A stretch of DNA of 64,000 nt from contig JAJOHG010000023.1 of the NCBI GenBank assembly GCA_021029095.1, forward strand, positions 124,001 to 188,000, written 5' to 3'. The notes beneath the pieces were generated by a model, which searched no databases, was not told where the DNA came from, and saw only the letters and a list, made by a program, of their open reading frames with translations. Of the stretch, positions 25,801-37,682 are shown one piece after another. The stretch's first letter is position 1; every line of letters begins with the position of its first letter. The stretch comes from Phellopilus nigrolimitatus. Taxonomy: Eukaryota; Basidiomycota; Agaricomycetes; Hymenochaetales; Hymenochaetaceae. The translations under genes were made by a program, and so were the position numbers.

Positions 25801-27616
25801 CTCGCCCAGGTGACGGGCGAGAAGAAGGTCATCCCCTTCAACTTCCAGCCGACGTCTTGCGTCAAGCTGAATAACATTGAAGCCGCTCGACGCCTGCTGG
25901 ACAACATATACACGCACATCGATGTCGACAGTGTGGCGAGTACACTAGAACGCACCGCGCCGCCCGTACCTGAGAAGCAGGAGCGCCAACGCTTCTTGTT
26001 TACGGTGAAGGTGGTGATTGCAGAGGGACTCGTCCCCCTGGACAGCAGCCCATCGTCAAAGCTTGATACGTTCGTGACGCTCAGCGATGAGGCAGGCACT
26101 CGACTTGCAAAGACGCGCACAATCTATGAGACGCTTGATCCTCGCTGTGAGTTCTTAACTTTCAGGAGAGAAGTGAAAATTTTGACTTGTTCGACAGGGG
26201 ATGAAACATTCGATTTATCTGTTGAGAAACCTCTCTGGCTTATGCTCAGCGTGCGGGATCGGGCATTAATTGGTAAACACGACACAGTCGGCCGCGCTTA
26301 CCTATGTCTTGATCCACGGCGGTTTGGTGATCTCCTGGCGCACGATCTGTGGTTTGACCTGGACTCGCATGGTCGCATTCTCGTGCGGGTGAGTATGGAG
26401 GGCGAAAAGGATGACATTCAATTCTACTTCGGCCGTGCGTTTAGGTCACTGAAGCGCTCAGAGGGTGACATGGTTCGAATCTTTATCGACAAGGTATGTC
26501 GATTCTTTCCTAATGATAAAGCGGCTGATGGAGACCTTTGTCTTGTAGATGACGCCGTTCATCCAGCAGTCGCTTTCGCGCGCGGTTTTGAAAGCGCTTG
26601 TCAAGACCGGCACAGGACTCGATTATACAAAGGCGTTGGACAATATGACTGCTTTTTACCGTAATGCCCTCGGACCCAGCGCGAACGAGATCCAAGTTCC
26701 ACTGCCGCAGTCGGAGAAGCCGCGCATCAGGCCTGAAGCGCTATCAGACTACGAGATCGAGCAGGCGATAACGCCACTTTTCGATTATTTCGAAGCAAAC
26801 CTGCAGACACTCAATACGTACCTCTCAGAGGAAACAAAAGAGATGGTGATAACGCGTCTGTGGAAGGAGATACTCGCAGTCATTGAGGCATTGCTTGTTC
26901 CTCCGCTGTCGAACGTCCCGAGTGACATGAAACCGCTGTCAGACAAGGAGGTCGACATCGTTTTCAAGTGGTTGAAGGTGGGTTTCTCACGATGTGCCTT
27001 CAGGAAACACGGTCATTGACATGCCTTGAAGTTCCTGCGCGACTTCTTTTTCATTGGAGGTGAAGGTGTGCCCCTGGAGACACTGCAGAACCAGAAATAT
27101 CGTGATGTGGTTTCGATCCGTTTATACTATGACTGGAACACGTAAGTTTTGTGGGCCCATCCCTCTTGCATCTTTCTGACTCGCATTCGCCTTAGCGACG
27201 TGCTGATGGAGGAGTGTGTGCGCATGATGCAGCAACAGTTGCATTCGGCACCTACGATGAAGAAGAGGGCGAAGACTGTGTACGCACAGCGGAACCTCGG
27301 TACTATCAAGGACAGGAAACGGGAGAAGCGGGAGCAAAAGGAGGTGACAAACGGCGAGACCATCCTACGTATTCTGCGTATGCGGTAAGCACCTGTTTTC
27401 CTTATGATCCAAATGGATTATGTCGCTCATTGCAATTGTGTTTACTCGTGTAGACCAGGGACAGGCGACTTTATCGCCCAACAGATGCAGATCATAGCCC
27501 GGATGCAAGCCGAGCAGGAGAAACGGGTCCAGGACCAAGATCAGAAACGGGTAGCTCGACCACGACAACAGCAGTTGCAACAGGATGTACCGCCTCTCCC
27601 GCCACTGCCTTCATGA
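22889..27616 (+). CDS. MUN- and C2-domain protein (Unc13/Ync13-like)
   Basis: Large protein (about 1,300 residues) related to fungal Ync13 and animal Unc13/BAP3, which tether secretory vesicles and coordinate exocytosis or endocytosis at the growing tip and septum. The likely start MSRKSYSSIASQRR at 22889 joins through a 123-base intron (22966-23088) to FLSYLMQPKAVD, the first conserved helix. Long helical MUN-type segments follow (SILSIGDLFKDVTREG, LIRRTFAAFYGAS, ALRWRIAHSYRVACFMDVIKA, IDFLKDLEWVDEY). A C2 domain sits in the exon around 25723-26500: FLFTVKVVIAEGL, KLDTFVTLSD, then LDPRWDETFDL across an intron, and GRAYLCLDP. The second MUN half and a basic Gln-rich C-terminus complete it, ending PPLPPLPS. 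At least ten introns. The classical acidic calcium-binding loops are only partly present, so calcium binding is uncertain. Confidence 0.8.
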
Positions 27617-28269
27617 CGACCTCAAAGACAATTACATTTCAACTTCGCACCCATCTGCCGAGACTCTTGACCTTCATGGATGATACCTTATTGAGCTGTG
27701 TTACCCCGTGCCGTACTTACCTGTAATTTGATTTGACTGTCTCTCGCTTTTTGATTTAATTTGTATGCTTTTTTTGCACATTGACAAGGAAATCCGATTT
27801 GTCGTCCTATTTTACAAGGGGAAAATACAACGAGTGATCCAGACAATAGACGTGGTTGGCAAGGTTGCAAGGCTGTGGCTGTAGCTGCCTTTTCGGGCTA
27901 TTGAGGCATGTCACAGAGTGTGACTTATGATCGGTCGCGCGTTCTCCGTGAGTCGCGTCGCGAGTGGCAGTTTCAAGCTTTTTGTTCTTTTTTCAGTGAA
28001 CAATGAACGCTTCGAGCTCATCATGCTTTGGCCTGTGGCCGCGCGGCTGCTGGGCCCTACTTAATCCATGAGGTGTGTGTGACTTGCCCTCCATTCTCTT
28101 CACCCATCCCCCTCTTCAACTTCATCTCCTTTCATTTCCTTCAGCGCCTTTGCTTTTCCGTTCCGGTGCAGGTCCACCCTCGCTTTACTACTCAGTTTTG
28201 CCTGTTCACGATACTTTTACTAAATCTACACGTCCAACCACTCGTTCTTATCGTTCTTCAGATATTGAA
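27617..28269. other. Intergenic spacer
   Basis: Pyrimidine-rich leader (28080-28260) before the membrane-protein gene, with MUN 3' flank before that. No gene is seen. Confidence 0.4.
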
Positions 28270-29435
28270 ATGCTACCTCCTCGTGCTTGTGAGCGTCCTC
28301 CACGACAAGTGTTGACTGATCTGATTTTTTTGCTGGATATCTTTAGACATTTTCCTCGGCCTGAATGCCATCCGCGCACTCAGCATCGTTGCGCTCCTGC
28401 TCGTATTCTCGAGCAATATCCTGATTATGGTTGAAGACATAAAAGCGGTCAACAGATTCATGTCTGCGACGCGGTCCGGCTCTGTCAATACCAATTCTAC
28501 TATAACCGATTTTATGCTGGATTGCGATTACATCGAGTGCGTCCTTTTCGTCGTTGTTCTCATGTCGATTTTGCTTAGATCGATACCCGACTTAGGGGAA
28601 GCACAGTCCCCAATCAGCCAGCTGGTGCTTTCTGGGCCGTACTCAATCGCCTTCTCATCATCTTCCAAGTCGTTATGCTCATGCTTTCCGAGTTCGGGTG
28701 GCCATATAAGTTTTTCGACCGTTACTTTCCCGTGCTGGGGACCAACTTCGGCCTCGGTGCTCTTGGCCTGTTCCAATGCCTCATTGGTGCCGCCGTTCTC
28801 TCGCACCACGTTGACGACTTCGCGCTTGTCTCCGCGTTTTTCCTCTTTGCACTTGGCTGCCTGAACATTCTAATCGTAAGTCCCTCCATTTCTTGGCCTA
28901 GTTTCTGGGTCTTCTCACACGCCTTCCACGCCAGGGCCTCATCTTCCGTGAGAAAGGGAAGGACAAGCGCTCGATCACCGGCTGGCGCAACGAGAAGAAG
29001 AAAGGCCTCCTCCCGACCGTGCAGAACAAGCTCGGCGAACACGCTGGCCCGCTTCGTCCGATCTTTACCGGCCAACCTCCTTCGTTCGTGTCGAACAGCC
29101 GGTTTTCTAACGAGAAGGCGTCTGTTCTGAGCGACGAAAAGAGTTCCGGATTCAGTGAAAAGGGATTTGGTTGGGGACGTCAAGGGGAGAAGCTCGCTGC
29201 TGGCAAGGGTACGCTTTCTATATTCTCCGTCTCCATTTGATCAGTTAATTTAATCATTCCCGTCCATTTCTGCTTCCATTCTTCAGGACTACTCATTTCA
29301 AAACCTCTTGAGGCACTCCCACCATATGGTCCGGGCGCACGCGTGCCCCCCTCGTTCTCGCCGCGCCGAGGTGCTGACGCGGAGTTGCAACAAACACAAG
29401 AACCCACCTTCCAGTCTGGTGGGCAGGCGATATGA
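28270..29435 (+). CDS. Four-helix membrane protein of unknown function
   Basis: Start MLPPRA joins YIFLGLNAIRALSIVALLL across an intron (GTGAGC...TTTAG). The hydrophobic segments are: LSIVALLLVFSSNILIMVED, FWAVLNRLLIIFQVVMLML, a Gly-rich helix LGTNFGLGALGLFQCLIGA, and VSAFFLFALGCLNILI. After GLIFREKGKDKRS comes a hydrophilic Ser-rich tail of about 130 residues, including repeated SNEKASVLSDEKSSGFSEK-like units and a final Pro-rich exon ending SGGQAI. It resembles small conserved fungal membrane proteins listed only as domains of unknown function. The layout (N-terminus inside, phosphorylatable tail) suggests an organelle or plasma-membrane scaffold, but no activity can be assigned. Introns lie at E|GSTVP, ILI|GLIF and AGKG|LLIS. 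The stop is TGA at 29433-29435. Confidence 0.7.
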
Positions 29436-29908
29436 ACCGATTTATGCCAAAACACGAGCTCTGCTGATAATGCGATTAATGAGCGCCGAGAGCGAAGATA
29501 GATTTTCATCTTACGCACTGCAACGAACACTGAAACATGATCACTTCTGACTTGAATCTGGTTTGATCCATTCTTGTTACTATACTGTTCTATAGCTTAT
29601 TATGTTCACTGTGATATGCTCTTGATTGAGCTCTCGTTTCTCTACCCACACGGACATCTGGCGTCTTTATTAACAGTCATTAACTCGTAACTTACTAAAT
29701 TGGCTGGCCTGGCCCTCAGGCTTCTTGTATTGCAGCATAACCTCCTGAATGTATTTTTGGTGCGCACCTGATATTGACTGTAGTATTGAATACTTCAAAG
29801 TTCAAAGACGTGCAGATGGATCAGAATACTGCTTGCAGAGCCTATGTAGGTCAGGTGATTCGATCGCGATCTGGATGTCGACGGTGCTCGCCTACGTTGT
29901 CTGTAGCT
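29436..29908. other. Spacer before the intact F-box gene
   Basis: AT-rich at 29560-29740. It serves as the promoter side of the F-box gene. No other feature. Confidence 0.35.
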
Positions 29909-31603
29909 ATGGCGAACGACAAGTTTACCAACTCGTTCGAAATACCTGACATCTCTACGTTGGAGAGCTTTGTGTCCTATGTGACCCAAGCGTTGGATGA
30001 AGGTCATACGATCCGAGCCGACAAACTCTTGGATGCCGATGGGTAAGGTCGTTCATTTTTTCCTTCCACAACATCACCTGTAAGTTGAGGCACTTATGAC
30101 AGACCATTTCTCTCGGCCTTGACGCTGGATCGCAATGATGTCTCGTCCATCACGAAAGTTCTGTGCAAACTGAGGGCGTTGGATGCGTCGCTATCTACAC
30201 TGTCACGGATCGTGAAAGAAGGCATTCCCCACGTTCAAGCGCAACTGCTTCCCATCGTTTTTACCAGCGGCTTCTCGTCTTTACCCAACGAGGTGCTTTC
30301 CCAGATCTTCGAAATGGCGTTCGCCGAAAATAAACATATTTCGGCCACACTCTCGCTAGTTTGTCGGCGTTTTCGCGAGATCGTACTTCATCTCCCGAAA
30401 TTGTGGACATACCTGCATGTTTCCAAGGATCCGCGGCTGTTCCTTGAACGCAGCCAGTCACTCGGAATTAGCCTTGACATACGTATAAAAAACGACGAAA
30501 CTCCAGCCGAAAGGCTCTTACGACAGGCTGAACTTCATACCGATCGCTGGGAAGTGTTTATGCTTCGGAGAGATCTTGATTGCGACATAGCGTCCTGCGA
30601 TACTATGAAGCATCTGCGTGAGCATTTCTCAAGGACAACGTTTCCATCTCTTGAAACGCTGAGCGTCGACTGCGACTGTGATGTCGCTCTGGACAATATG
30701 GGCCACGTGCTCGAAGGCGAGGAGGACGCGGACAGTGGCATCAGAAATTTCTTCAGTACTTGGGATACTCCCGCTCTTCGAAAACTCAAAATATCTAATC
30801 TCATTCCTTCACTGCTTCGCGCGAACTCCCTAACGTGCATCGAGCTCCGACTCGATGGTTACAGTCGAACCTACGAGCTTGCAATCTGGAATTTGCAAAC
30901 GATTGCGGCTTTCTTAGCATCGTGTAGGTCTCTTGAGGAACTGAAACTCACCCTTCAGTCCATAATTTATCTCTCTAATGAGACGCAAGCACACGTGGAA
31001 CTGCAAGGTATCAAAAGCATCCATTTCGACATTCAAGATTGCGATTGCGAGCCCGTGGAGGCTCTCCTCGGGGCGTTGTCGACCCCGAACTTGACAGAGT
31101 TATCTATCAACACTCTCAAATCTTCCTACGAGACCGTAGATGCATTGTTGGAGATATTTTTTCCTGAATCCGAAAGGCGCTGGACCCGCCTCGAGACGCT
31201 TAGTTTGGAGATGACTCAGGACCGTGTGCAAGGACGTGTGCAAGGGCAAGAGTTTCCTCTTGACATCGTTTTTTTAAGGCTACCGGGACTCCACCATTTG
31301 TCTATCGATGGACACAATCTCGAGCAGCCCACAGTCTTCCATCCAACTTATGAAGGGGATGGCCATTCTCCTCTTCGAACTTTGCGGCTGAGGAACTGCA
31401 ATAAATTTGATGCGTCCTTTATAGGCGATCTCAGGTATGTGATCAAATCGCCCCATTTCAAGACGCTGGGGATAAGCCAATGTTCGGGTATGGACAAGGC
31501 GGCCGTCATGGAAATGGTGCCAATGGACAAAGAACTGGAGTGGGAAGATTACGATTGGAGTGCGTTTGACATCCAAAATGTGTGTGCGTCCAACTTTCGC
31601 TGA
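29909..31603 (+). CDS. F-box/LRR protein, intact copy
   Basis: Two exons: 29909-30042 (MANDKFTNSFEIPDISTLES...) and 30103-31603, joined as DADG|PFLSALTLDRND. The protein has about 544 residues. The F-box lies near residues 100-140 (SSLPNEVLSQIFEMAFAE, then LSLVCRRFREIVLHLPKLW). It is followed by leucine-rich repeats without strict period: FPSLETLSVD, LRKLKISNL, LEELKLTLQ, NLTELSINTL, LHHLSIDG and LRTLRLRN. Function by family: Skp1-binding substrate receptor of an SCF ubiquitin ligase; the target is unknown. Its start, first intron position and ending (ELEWEDYDWSAF) are shared with the broken copy at 15118-16787 and the relic at 22196-22405. This appears to be the only copy here still able to make a complete protein. 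Confidence 0.8.
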
Positions 31604-32033
31604 TGCCGAAAATCAGGTCATACATTCAGCAAATTTCGCCGAGATGATGAGGCAGAACTCCAGAATACTTTGCGCACATTCAGCGGCTTGATACAGCGGA
31701 GACAACAAATGATTATGAACGCGGGATGATGCAGTTGAAGTCGTTGAATACATCGTTATATATTGTACATATGTACTCGTCTCAAAACCTTCGTTACCTG
31801 CGCTTCACAGATACCCCCTATTGAGCAATGTGTCTCGAAGTATGTAGCATGCCTTTGTCAATACGTACTCTAGTTATGATCTTTCCACCTGGTGCATCAT
31901 ATTTACGACCAAGTGTCCTGCTTCGGAATCGAGAACTATCCAAGCGGTTTTGATATTTTTGATATCTATGTTTTATCCATAAATGAAAAAGTACTACTTT
32001 TTATGTGCGACATTAATATTCTATAGCTACAAG
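31604..32033. other. Convergent spacer between F-box gene and LHS1
   Basis: 430 bases, AT-rich from 31900 on, consistent with two facing 3' UTRs. No gene is seen. Confidence 0.4.
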
Positions 32034-35000
32034 CTACAACTCATCATGCGGAGACTGGGCGCCTGCCGTAGTTGAGCTCTCCCCCGGACTCCTCGCCTCC
32101 TCCCCTGCTGCCGACGCGCGCTCGCTGGGCACGCTGCTCGACGACGTCGAAGACGTCGCAGCCGACGCGCTGGACGCGCTCTTCTTCGCCTTCGGCGGCG
32201 CCTTGCGGCGCAGCAGCTTGAGCAGCGCGTTCTCGAGCGTCTTCGCGCGCGCCTTCATCTCCGTCGTGAGGATCACCGGGTCCTCGTTCAGCTGCACGCT
32301 CTTCTGCCTCTCGACCCACTCGTTCAGCCACGCCTCGTGCTCCCGCAGCGTCTTCTCGAGCGCGTCGACCTCGTCCTCGGTGTACTTCGCCGGCAGGTTG
32401 CCCGGGACGAGCTCGGCCGTGAGGTTCTTGCGCGCCTCGGTGATGAACACACGTGTCGACCAGTTGATGCGCTGCGAGCTGTTCAGCGTAGACGGGAAGG
32501 CCTCGATCTCCTTGTACCTGAGCTGGATCGGGCGTTCGAGGCGCCTGGAAGCAAATCGCATGAGAACGAGCGAGGACAAGCGCAGTCCAGAAACTTACTC
32601 GACGACGTCTTTCTTGTCCCAGAAGTCGATCAGCTGTGCCTCGTCGGCCTCCTCGCTCATCCACTGGAGCGTCTCGTAGACCTTCTCCCGTATATCGTCC
32701 CGTTCCTGCTCCTTCGAGCACTTCTTGAACGGATTCGCGTCGTCGCTATCCTCCAGTAGATCACGCAAACGGTACAGGTAGGCCTCCAGCCCGTTTCGCG
32801 CCTCTTCTCTGCGGCGCTTGACAGCCTCTGCCGTTTCAATTGCAATCAACCTGCGTTTCGATGGACATCAAGTTAAGAAACGCGTTTTCTCCTTCTAAAT
32901 GCAAACGAGCATCCTTACCGATCACGCGAACGGCGCACCTCCTTGGGTGTCAACGCAGGAATCGACAAAGGCTTCACCTCGAGCTGGAGCGGGATGGTGT
33001 CCTTGATTTCTTTCTTTTTCTCCGGGACCGGCGACGCTGATGGGGACGATGATGCAGACGATTTGTCTTCTGAGCCCGAGGACGCGCTGGACGTGCTTGA
33101 ACTGGAAGAGCTTGTCCCAGACGACGAAGACGACGAAGACGGTTCATCGTGCGCCTCTTCTTTTGCTCCGCCAAAGAAACCTTTCAACTTGCCTGTATAA
33201 CGTCATTAGAATCACCACACACACTTGCACGCCGAACAACACACTGACCAGCAAAGGATTCGTCGTCCTTCTTTATCTCGCCGTAGGCGACCGCATCCTG
33301 TATACCAGCGAACCCCGACTCGGACAGGACCACGGTAGCCTTCACCACAGGGTCCACAGCGCCTGCCTCGACGAGCTCGGCCAGCGCTTCCTTGACGCCT
33401 GAAATCTCGGCTTGCAAAAGCTCCGTGGGGAACCCGCTTCATTGCAAATAACATCAGCATCATCGTGCACGACAGAGGGAACAAAGGGCACTGACGCTTC
33501 GACGGAGGCCTTGTATCCCATCCGCAGCACGAAGTCGTCCTTGCGCTTGAACGTCAGCGTTTTCTTGCTGCCGGCCTTCGAGCCCGCGGGGAAGACAACC
33601 GTGTTAATGGTCTTGGGCGCCTTCAGGGGGACCTGCGCGCCCTCCGCATCGATGTCGCTGATCTTCGGCTCCGACTGGTACGAGACCTGGATGTCGTACG
33701 GCACGATGTCCGAGACCCTGATGTCCTTCGTGCGGAACTGCCGGCTGATCGACGCGCCGTACAGCGCCGCGCCGAGCACGGCCGCTTCGTCCGCGTTCAC
33801 GCTCGTCGCGATCTTGCCCTCGCCGACCGCGGCGCGGACGGCCGCCTGCACCATCGGCACGCGCGAGTGGCCGCCGGTGAGGATCACAGACGCGACGTCG
33901 TCCAGCGCGAGCCCCGCGTTCGCGAGCGCGTCCACGATCGGCTGCGCGAACTTCGGCTTCATGTCCGCGCACGCCGTCTCGAGCGCCGCGCGCGTGACCT
34001 TCGCCCGGTAGTCGACGTCGAACGCGACGCTCTCGACCGTCGCGCTCGCCTCCGTGTTCGCGCTGAGGACCGTCTTCACGCGCGCGGCCTCCTTCCACAG
34101 CTTCGCCATCCCGCGCGCGTCGCCCGTGATCGCGCGTTTATGCTTCACCTCGAAGTCGAGCGCGAGCATGTCCCGCAGGCGGCGGTCGACCTCGAGGCCG
34201 CCCGCCGTGCGGTCGTACCCGACGCCGGCGACGGTGATCTGCGTGCTGTCGCGGCCCGCCGCCTTGCCCTCCGCGGGGGGCGCCGCCGCCGCCGCCGCGA
34301 ACGAGACGACCGTCGCGCGCACGCCGCTCGCGCCGGCGTCATAAACGACGTGCCACTCCCTCTCCGGGGCGAAGCTGCGCGCGAGCGCGTAGTTGAGCGC
34401 GACCGCGGTGCCGTCGTTGACGAGCGCGAGCAGCCGCAGGCCCGCGATCTCGAGCGCGTCCGCGACGGCGTCGCGCTCGAACTGCGTGAAGTACGGCGGG
34501 ACGGCGACGACCGCGTCGCGCACGGGCTCGCGCGCGTCCGGCGCGCCGACGGCCTCCGCGAGCCCCTTGACGTACGCGAACTGCATCGCGATGAGCTCCT
34601 CGGCGCTCCACTCCGTGCCGTTCGCGTCGGGGCGGCGCACGCCGACGGTGCCCCGCCGCGTGCGGACGAGCTCGACGGGGCTCACAGCCCTGAAGTTTGC
34701 GACAGCGTCGGACTCGAAGGGCGCGCCCTGGACGCTTTTGAGAAAGCTGAAGGAGTCTGCGGGGACGCGCGTTGCCTGTGGCAGACATAATTTAAAAAAT
34801 TGTAGCTCAAAAAATCGCAAGGGCTTACTGACGATATTAAACGCGTCGGACCCAAATAACCGGTCGTCGCCCTTCCAGGCGACGGACGACATAATTTTGC
34901 GCTTGGAGTCGCGGTTCAGCAGGACGTCGAACGGCACGCCGGGCTTCATCAGCGAGGCCTTGATCCATTCGCTGCCATAGTCGATTGCGAGGACGGCGGC

Positions 35001-35075
35001 AGACGCCGCTTGCGAGAGCCAGAAGAGCGAGATTGCAAGAGACAGCAGAAGGGGGAGCAGCCGTGGACAAGTCAT
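32034..35075 (-). CDS. LHS1: ER-lumenal Hsp70 Lhs1 (GRP170/HYOU1 family)
   Basis: Atypical large Hsp70 of the ER lumen that acts as nucleotide exchange factor for BiP/Kar2 and helps translocation and folding. A clear signal peptide (LLPLLLSLAISLFWLSQ, then AASA) precedes AVLAIDYGSEWIKASL, the first ATPase phosphate loop. The rest of the ATPase domain shows VVAVPPYFTQFERDAV, LALVNDGTAVALNYAL, VYDAGASGVRATVVSF and VILTGGHSRVPMVQ. A long acidic/Ser-rich insert in the substrate half and a Lys/Ala-rich helical C-terminus are family features. The chain ends in HDEL, the ER retrieval signal, at the stop at 32034. Sequons such as NGTE, NWST and NLTA fit lumenal glycosylation. About 860 residues in about six exons. 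The first intron is a multiple of three, so the frame reads through it. The NBD exon is extremely GC-rich. ACGTG cores upstream suggest unfolded-protein control. Confidence 0.93.
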
Positions 35076-35158
35076 GGCAACAAGTTCAGCACATCAAAGG
35101 CGTCGAGCGCAGCAGCAAGGGCCTTTCTAATTTATGCCCGCCTCGTGGTGGTGGTAGT

Positions 35159-35243
35159 ACGTGTCTATTCGCTGCGCGGTTGTCGACGTGGCACTTGGAG
35201 TCGACGCGCTCAGCAGTGTCAGCACACGTACGCGTAATACGTG
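35159..35243. promoter_or_regulatory. ACGTG-core cluster upstream of LHS1 (possible UPR elements)
   Basis: Four ACGTG or CACGT cores lie at 35159-35163, 35186-35190 (GACGTGGC), 35225-35229 and 35239-35243, 85-170 bases before the LHS1 ATG. Hac1/XBP1-type factors bind ACGTG-centred sites. Other bZIP and bHLH factors also use this core, so the assignment is inference. Confidence 0.35.
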
Positions 35244-37597
35244 TAGCTTCCTAAACCGGATTTAGAGTTTGGCACGAATGTGGCTCCCTCTGCAAACAAA
35301 CGGAATTTCGAAAGAAGAAAAAAAGCAAGTGTTTGAGGAGCCATGCAAACGGGCTAGTCATCCTTGTAGTTAAGCATAGCCTGTCATAAAGCATAGAAAT
35401 TTGGGGTTTTGGGCTCGGTAGATGCGAGAATGAAGGTCCGTTAAGCATAGGGACTTGAGAGTTTTTTTATTCGAGTTATGCTTATCGAGGGGTTCCAAAA
35501 TAGGCTTGAACATTTGACGAGACTGGTAGAACTGGGAGAATGATGTTGATGCTGAATAGGTCACCGAAGGCCGAGTGGACCGATGGTGAAATTATTGAAC
35601 AGGTTGAGTATGATAAGACGGAAGCCAGCGGTGAGCACATTTCCAAGGTCGAGGTCCCCGAGCCAGAGCTGCTGAGTCTCGCAGAGACCAGCTCCTTCAA
35701 AGCCGACCAGGCACTGACTTCGCTCAAGCTCGTACTCTCCTCCCAAAAAAAGAAAAAGAAAATCAGACGGAATCTTCGCAATGATCTCAATAGCTTCCTT
35801 GAGCAAGTAGACACCAGGGGCTACTTTTCGTAACCGTTCGGCACTCACGTATCATGTAATTTTCGAGCAAGAGGGAAAAAGTCAAGCATTTCAAAAAAAA
35901 AAAAAAAAGTAATATACAGCGACTCGCAAAAGTACACATCATTCGTCTCCATCTCTGTTATAACCATAAGGCGCACCAGGAGCCAGAACGTCCCGGCCCA
36001 CTTTCATTCGCGACAACAATGCCGATATAATCAGCACTACCACCACCACCGCACACATAACACGCATACACCGGCCAATATCGCTACGGGCTCGTCATAG
36101 GCGCGCGCGCCGCCTGTCCGCAGAGGACTTCAATGCAGCTTTCATGTACAGCGGCCGTAGCCGTGACGGACGGGACGAGCCCCGGGGCAGGAAAACGCGC
36201 TCGGGATTACGCACGCAGGTCTGCGGAGTCTACCGATAGCTGCGTGCATCAAACCAAGGGAAGCAGCCAACGGGTGTTCGTTCTTCTATGCCTTTCTTTG
36301 TAAGGGAGCTCGAGCCCTCGTATGTCATCTCGTTTCCGTTTCTTTTTCGGCTTGAGCATCAATGATGATGAAGATGAAGGGCCAGTGCTGATTAGGCCGT
36401 TCTGCCACAAATAGGCAACCCCAGACGTGTACTTGAAAGTGCAGCCTCCTGACTGATCTCAATCGCATATACGTAGAACTGCTCTACAGACACTCTCAGT
36501 GCGTTCTACATGTAATGGGGCATTGCAAAGTGTGTGTCATCCATCCGTCAGTTACTCATTTCCCCCCACGGTGTTAGTGAGCGCGTCCGCTTCTTTCACC
36601 CCGACTATATGTATACATTTCGCACTCCGTCTGCCATAGAGATGGCCGGCTGCATGTGGTCGTCCGATATGTATTTCGGAGAGCGATATTTATGGACCCC
36701 CCCCCCCCCCCCCCCCCCGGTGGTGGCGGACGCGCGGCAGCGGACGGCAGCGGACAACGCGGCGTAAGTAGTAGATATAGAGTTCACATCCGTCAAACCG
36801 AAATTTGGAATGGCAGAGGGCGCTTTGCGTCGGGCGAGGAGTTGCGCGGAGGTGTAACAATTAACAATTAACATAGGCAGAGGCGTTTTTGTTGCTGTTG
36901 ATGTTTCCCGCTTTCTGTGCGGGTTGAAAGCAGCGCGAGCATGAGAAGAGCAACGCAGTCCGGGGCTCTCGTGAGAAGTCTACGGCGACTTGATCGACTG
37001 AGCGTTATTTCGACCCGTTCGCATCCCGATTTGCAAAGGGTTGGACGTCATTTTCATACGGTTGATCCTCGAACGTCCAGCCTCGGACATAAGTACGTAG
37101 CGCAGACAGGAGACAGCCGGCATCCCGAAATACACCACTCCGAGAAGCCGCTTACGACAGTCGAGCTGCCCGGCATTCGAATTTCCACTGCGGGCGGGAT
37201 TGGCTGGCGTGGCCTGTTTCCAAACGCAGGCACGGGCGAATGGGAAGGCGGCTCTCGGGACGCTCGCGCTTCGCAAGTGGGCCATTACGATCAAGGCATC
37301 GGGTAAAGTCGACTCGACTCGAATTGGCTATCTGAGTATCTCGTCGCCCTCGGACTCGGTCACTCGCAGGGATGCCGACCTCAGCCCCCCGACGCATACG
37401 GCCTGTGCTCACATCAGCCACTCTGCCGTCGAGGTCTTTCTCCGTCCTTCTCCTCTGCTGATGCATCCCATCCCTGATCGCTGACAAGCGCCGCGTGTCC
37501 CTGGTCCCTCCGCACTGGCTGGGACCAGCCCGGCTTACTGTCCTCCTGTCCTCCTGTGCTGATGACTCGTCCGATCTTCCCTCCGACGCAGCGTCTT
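35244..37597. other. 2.4-kb gene-poor region
   Basis: I find no supportable gene. It contains AGCATAG sub-repeats (35370-35490), a weak unrecognised open stretch on both strands (35540-35850), a 16-base A-run at 35893-35908, a 22-base C-run at 36697-36718 and mixed sequence to the next promoter. Small lineage-specific genes or non-coding RNA cannot be excluded. Confidence 0.45.
36697..36718. repeat. 22-base poly-C tract
   Basis: An uninterrupted run of 22 C. The other strand is a G-run able to form G-quadruplex structures. The length may be uncertain from sequencing. Confidence 0.9.
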
Positions 37598-37605
37598 TAT
37601 AATAA
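37598..37605 (+). promoter_or_regulatory. TATA box of the second IQ/BAG-like gene
   Basis: TATAATAA, about 80 bases before the ATG at 37683, in an otherwise GC-rich stretch. Confidence 0.55.
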
Positions 37606-37682
37606 GCCTGCCGTCCGCCCTTTCGTATTCCTCAGCTCACCCAGCACACACCCCGCCCCCTGTCCCGCCCCTCGTCTCTGCC

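Noticed and set aside
33867..34790. 307-residue Arg/Ala-rich open frame opposite LHS1
   Set aside because: It is the antisense shadow of the very GC-rich Lhs1 ATPase exon. Composition is low-complexity and no family motif is present.
34783..34833. Lhs1 residues KPLRFFELQFF read through in the ATPase exon
   Set aside because: This in-frame stretch is better read as an intron (GTAAGC...CCACAG, a multiple of three). Removing it joins NIVS to NARVPADSF.
35540..35833. 97-residue open frame with a Lys run
   Set aside because: No family resemblance, open on both strands, and the Lys run comes from an A-tract. Not supported as a gene.
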